From Clostridia bacterium (lineage in GTDB: Bacteria > Bacillota > Clostridia > Christensenellales > Aristaeellaceae), in contig JAFWBZ010000387.1 of the NCBI GenBank assembly GCA_017537105.1, positions 1 through 7,994 of the forward strand: 7,994 bases of DNA, read 5' to 3'. Made by a program: the position numbers and the translations under genes. Shown here piece by piece: positions 5,839 to 7,994 of the stretch (positions are counted from its first letter, which is position 1; each line of letters starts with the position of its first letter). The notes below the pieces were generated by a model that was not told the DNA's origin, searched no databases, and saw nothing but the letters and a program-made list of their open reading frames with translations.

Positions 5839-5867
5839 ATTTTAACCCAATCCGCCCTCTTCGTCAA
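5839..5867 (-). promoter_or_regulatory. Promoter of the small ORF-barnase-barstar-PNP operon
   Basis: On the minus strand, the -35 TTGACG (5862-5867) and -10 TAAAAT (5839-5844) have the ideal 17-nt spacing. The predicted start is near 5832, giving a leader of about 77 nt. Just downstream, 5803-5825 form an inverted repeat (TGCGA...TCGCA around a TTTCCGGAAA palindrome), which could be an operator or an mRNA 5' hairpin. No other good promoter is visible before the terminator at 3958. Confidence 0.82.
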
Positions 5868-5933
5868 CCGCAAATTGCATCCCGCCACGGCGCGCCATTT
5901 TGTATATTAACGATGATTTCATCAAACTGAGCA

Positions 5934-5962
5934 TTGACATTTCACAGAAAAGGATGTATCAT
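5934..5962 (+). promoter_or_regulatory. Promoter of tRNA-Lys
   Basis: A perfect -35 TTGACA (5934-5939), 17-nt spacer and -10 TATCAT (5957-5962) place the transcript start near 5969, a few bases before the mature tRNA end at 5975. It diverges from the barnase operon promoter. The ~65 nt between the two -35 elements show no other feature. Confidence 0.82.
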
Positions 5963-5974
5963 AATATTCGTTAA

Positions 5975-6050
5975 GCACCTTTAGCTCAGTTGGTAGAGCA
6001 CCTGACTCTTAATCAGGGTGTCCGGGGTTCGAGCCCCTGAAGGTGTACCA
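5975..6050 (+). tRNA. tRNA-Lys (anticodon CTT)
   Basis: A full cloverleaf of 76 nt with encoded CCA. The acceptor stem GCACCTT/AAGGTGT has 7 pairs, the first being G1-U72. The D stem is GCTC/GAGC. The anticodon stem CCTGA/TCAGG holds the loop CTCTTAA, anticodon CTT (reads AAG, lysine). The T arm is CGGGG-TTCGAGC-CCCTG with one G-U pair. T8, G18-G19, T33 and TTC at 54-56 are all in place. It is a single gene with its own promoter and terminator. Its 3' half borders the prophage-like remnant. Confidence 0.97.
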
Positions 6051-6055
6051 GAATG

Positions 6056-6081
6056 GACGGTCCGAACGGGCCGTCTCTTTT
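6056..6081 (+). terminator. Rho-independent terminator after tRNA-Lys
   Basis: The arms GACGG (6056-6060) and CCGTC (6071-6075) pair, and inner CCG/CGG bases can extend the stem. TCTTTT follows at 6076-6081. It begins 6 nt after the tRNA CCA end. Confidence 0.78.
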
Positions 6082-6086
6082 GCTGT

Positions 6087-6272
6087 TCAATGGTGCCAGT
6101 ACCTCGCCACGTCGCCCGAGATCGGTAATACCACAAGGGTCCGCCGCCAGCTGCAGCCGGTCACTTCGCCGTCCGACAAAATGTCGCAGCAATCATAGGT
6201 CTGGCGAAAGGAATCATCGCCGCGGTCCGGCAGGTATTTGGAGTATCTGCCGGGCTTCTCTCTTCGTCGCAT
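6087..6272 (-). CDS. Orphan small protein frame, possibly a remnant
   Basis: A 61-residue minus-strand frame. ATG 6270-6272 follows GGGGG by 8-9 nt. The product begins MRRREKPGRYSKYLPD and is rich in Arg and Asp, with three Cys and no membrane segment or signal peptide. I recognise no family. GC preference at third positions fits real coding, but the frame lies directly after a terminator (6289-6309) with no visible promoter and ends in the convergent tRNA terminator region. It could be a genuine small gene, a fragment of a phage gene, or chance. Confidence 0.33.
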   Translation of the reverse strand: MRRREKPGRYSKYLPDRGDDSFRQTYDCCDILSDGEVTGCSWRRTLVVLPISGDVARYWHH

Positions 6273-6288
6273 CCCAATTACCCCCATC

Positions 6289-6309
6289 AAAAAACCGCCC
6301 GGTAGGCGG
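6289..6309 (-). terminator. Rho-independent terminator (minus strand) in the remnant region
   Basis: The stem CCGCC/GGCGG (6295-6299 and 6305-6309) with a 5-nt loop is followed on the minus strand by six T (6289-6294). It lies one base past the TAA at 6311-6313, so the broken frame 6311-6493 probably once ended a transcription unit. Confidence 0.75.
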
Positions 6310-6310
6310 G

Positions 6311-6493
6311 TTATTCATGTTCTTCCTGTCCCCACAAAGGTTCATGGGTTCCAGCAAGCAAAAGATGATAATTCCGACCAAGATAATCAAGTTCAGCATC
6401 ATACTCATCGGGAGTCATGCCATCGCGCCAAAATGGCGCCTCTTTGAGAGAAGGGCTGGCTCAATCACTATCGTTGTCTCGTTTCAAATTCAA
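6311..6493 (-). pseudogene. Small gene interrupted by an in-frame TGA
   Basis: On the minus strand, AAGGAGG (6502-6508) stands 8 nt before a TTG at 6491-6493. From there the frame runs ten codons (LNLKRDNDSD), meets TGA at 6461-6463, then continues open to TAA 6311-6313 with a protein-like, strongly biased sequence (SLKEAPFWRDG, MTPDEYDAELDYLGRNYH, ending GQEEHE), and a terminator follows at once. The distal half could restart at ATG 6416-6418, giving 35 residues. Neighbouring genes end in TGA and use TGG for Trp, so TGA is a stop here; a TGG-to-TGA change is the simplest reading. The family is not recognised. It may belong to the phage remnant upstream on the same strand. Confidence 0.5.
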
Positions 6494-6605
6494 TTATGCA
6501 TCCTCCTTCCGCATAGTCCCTTAGCAGGCACACCACAATGACAAGCTCACATTTATATGTCCTCTGTGCTTGGGCTATTTGACTATCTTTCAGCTGCTTT
6601 TGCAA
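6468..6605 (-). other. Weak short open frame in the remnant region
   Basis: From TTG 6603-6605 a 45-codon minus-strand frame reads LQKQLKDSQIAQAQRTYKCE and then a hydrophobic ELVIVVCLL, ending at TAG 6468-6470 across the start of the next frame. It is more AT-rich than its neighbours and has no convincing ribosome binding site. It is listed because otherwise 6500-6620 holds nothing recognisable. It may be non-coding. Confidence 0.2.
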
Positions 6606-6621
6606 TACCCTTAGATCGTCT

Positions 6622-6896
6622 TTATATCCCTAACCCCGCCACATACGTCCTCCGGAAGTCCGGCCCCAGCCCGGTCCGGTCGCTCAGCTGCTCATAGGCC
6701 TGCACCATGGCGTTGATGCTGCCTGGCACTCCCGCCGCAGGGTCTCGTCCCCCGCCGCGGCTGCCAGCGTCGCGGTGTCTTTCTTCTCCCGGATCGCTGT
6801 CTCCATCCGCCGCATGACCTGGCTCCACTCGTAGCGGGTCATCGTCCGCCCGTCGATCTCCACACCGTCGGCACGATTCTCGCACAGAATGCATCT
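6622..6896 (-). pseudogene. Remnant of a phage minor capsid protein (C-terminal part, frameshifted)
   Basis: Two minus-strand frames join into one protein. The first (from 6896) reads CENRADGVEIDGRTMTRYEW, then SQVMRRMETAIREKKDTA and AAAGDETLRRECQ. The second, from 6720, continues SINAMVQAYEQLSDRTGLG, then PDFRRTYVAGLGI to TAA 6622-6624. At the junction a Q-A-S-I-N reading needs one extra base, so a single nucleotide appears deleted at 6720/6721. The layout (a short strand, a YE..Q..R..E.AIR..K basic helix, AAGDE, then a Y..LS..TGL..D..R.YVAG end) recalls the C-terminus of phage minor capsid protein 2 of Firmicutes siphophages. That match is from memory, moderate confidence. The N-terminal several hundred residues are missing; frame A meets a stop at 6897-6899. 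A dead prophage fragment. Confidence 0.6.
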
Positions 6897-6911
6897 TCAC
6901 GCATTTTCTAT

Positions 6912-6940
6912 TTGGCGATTTCCGGATTCTATGCTATAAT
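6912..6940 (+). promoter_or_regulatory. Promoter of the flavodiiron protein gene
   Basis: The -35 TTGGCG (6912-6917), 17-nt spacer and a perfect -10 TATAAT (6935-6940) with an extended TG put the start near 6947, about 50 nt before the ATG. The ribosome binding site AAGGAGG (6985-6991) is 7 nt before ATG 6999. Confidence 0.83.
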
Positions 6941-6998
6941 GAGTGAAAGATGATTCTCGGCACAGGAAAGCCGTTCATCGGAACAAGGAGGCGGTACC

Positions 6999-7994
6999 AT
7001 GCACTGCGTAAAAAAGATCACTTCGGACATGTACTGGGTCGGCGGCAGCGACCGGAGGCTGGCGCTGTTTGAAAACGTCTACCCCATCCCCCGCGGCATT
7101 TCCTATAACGCCTATCTCGTGCTGGACGAGCAGACGGTGCTGTTCGATACCGTGGACAAGGCCGTCAGCGAAGTCTTCTTTGAAAACCTCGCGCACCTGC
7201 TGGGCGGGCGGAAGCTGGACTACCTGGTGATCAACCACATGGAGCCCGACCACGCCGCCACGCTGGCGGAGCTGGTGCTGCGCTATCCCGAGGTGAAGAT
7301 CGTCACCTCGGCCAAGGCGCTGCAGATGATCAAAAACTACTTCACCTTCGACGTGGACGGCCGCGTGTGCACCGTCAAGGAGTCAGATACGCTCACGACC
7401 GGCAGGCACACCTTCGCCTTCGTCATGGCGCCCATGGTGCACTGGCCGGAGGTCATGGTCTCCTACGACACCGTCGACAAGGTCCTCTACTCCGCGGACG
7501 CCTTCGGCACCTTCGGCGCGCTGGACGGCAACATCTTCGCGGACGAGGTGAACTTCCAGGCGGACTATCTCGCCGAGGCCCGACGCTATTACGCGAACAT
7601 CGTGGGCAAGTACGGCACCCAGGTGCAGTCACTGCTGAAGAAAGCCGCCGCCCTCGACATCCAGATGCTCTGCCCGCTGCACGGCCCCGTGTGGCGCAAG
7701 GACGTCGCATGGTTCGTCGAAAAGTACCAGATGTGGTCCACGTATACGCCTGAGGAGAACGGCGTGATGATCGCCTACGCCTCCGTGTACGGCCACACCG
7801 AGAACCTGGCAAACATCATTGCCGGCAAGCTGGCGGATGCGGGCGTGCGCGGCGTGAAGATGTACGACGTCTCCGTGACCCATCCTTCCTACATCGTCTC
7901 CGAGGCCTTCCGCGTCAGCCACATCGTGTTCGCCTCACCACCTACAATGCGGGCATCTTCGTAAACATGGAGAACGCGCTGCACGACATCGTCG
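6999..7994 (+). CDS. FprA-type flavodiiron protein (partial, with an apparent frameshift)
   Basis: An A-type flavoprotein that reduces O2 to water and/or NO to N2O in anaerobes, taking electrons from rubredoxin or a similar carrier. Residues 1-250 are the metallo-beta-lactamase-like diiron domain with all ligands: H80-x-E82-x-D84-H85 (NHMEPDH), H148 (MVHWPE), D167 (YSADAFG) and H228 (CPLHGP). The numbering is nearly identical to Moorella FprA. From about 255 a flavodoxin domain starts, with the FMN phosphate loop ASVYGHTEN (261-269). The continuous frame ends at TAA 7962-7964 after the odd SPPTMRASS. Skipping to the next frame at 7940 restores the family sequence TYNAGIFVNMENALHDIV to the window edge, so one base seems missing near 7938-7940. 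About 70-90 C-terminal residues lie beyond the edge. Start ATG 6999 has AAGGAGG at ideal spacing. Confidence 0.93.

Noticed and set aside
6461..6463. TGA read as tryptophan (alternative genetic code)
   Set aside because: Several genes here end in TGA at expected lengths (barnase, barstar, P-loop protein) and use TGG for Trp, so the standard code applies.
6053..6541. A 162-codon plus-strand frame after tRNA-Lys
   Set aside because: It begins in the tRNA terminator, has no ribosome site, and runs through the reverse complement of another terminator. The minus-strand fragments are more protein-like.
5975..6900. Duplicate of the tRNA-Lys 3' end as an attachment site
   Set aside because: I looked for a second copy of the T-arm/acceptor segment between the tRNA and the flavodiiron gene and saw none in the window.
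1..7994. CRISPR array or insertion sequence
   Set aside because: No regularly spaced repeats, transposase motifs or terminal inverted repeats were seen.

Overview
The window is GC-rich, with strong GC preference at third codon positions, and carries Gram-positive style signals: AGGAGG-type ribosome binding sites, TTGACA/TATAAT promoters with 17-18 nt spacers, and hairpin-plus-U terminators. An FprA-type flavodiiron protein (a family typical of anaerobes), a secreted barnase, a ROK regulator and a CCA-encoding tRNA-Lys together suggest an anaerobic Clostridia-type Firmicute, probably gut-associated. This is inference; no taxonomic marker is present.

Layout, left to right. 1-598 (minus) is the N-terminal two thirds or so of a polytopic membrane protein resembling YkvI, running off the left edge. 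719-1450 (minus) is a two-gene operon, a small P-loop protein followed by a one-pass membrane protein, with its own promoter and terminator. 1604-2857 (minus) is a monocistronic ROK-family repressor with a near-consensus promoter and terminator. 3052-3882 (minus) is a Cof-type HAD phosphatase with its own promoter. 4004-5755 (minus) is the most notable unit. One promoter drives a 58-aa conserved-looking small protein, a secreted barnase-type ribonuclease, its barstar-type inhibitor and a DeoD-type purine nucleoside phosphorylase, ending at a strong terminator.

5975-6050 (plus) is tRNA-Lys(CTT), transcribed divergently from the barnase operon. Between this tRNA and 6900 lies a decayed, compositionally different segment. 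It holds the C-terminal part of a phage minor capsid protein with a one-base deletion, a short frame broken by an in-frame TGA, a terminator and an orphan small frame. It looks like the stub of a prophage that entered beside the tRNA. 6999-7994 (plus) is an FprA flavodiiron protein with its own promoter, cut by the right edge and carrying an apparent single-base deletion about 55 nt before that edge.

How the genes work together: the secreted RNase, its cytoplasmic inhibitor and a nucleoside-cleaving phosphorylase in one transcript suggest an RNA-scavenging unit. Barnase would cut RNA outside the cell, barstar would protect the cytoplasm from enzyme not yet exported, and PNP would turn imported purine nucleosides into base plus ribose-1-phosphate. 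RNA toxin use against competitors is an alternative. The remaining genes form separate housekeeping or regulatory units.
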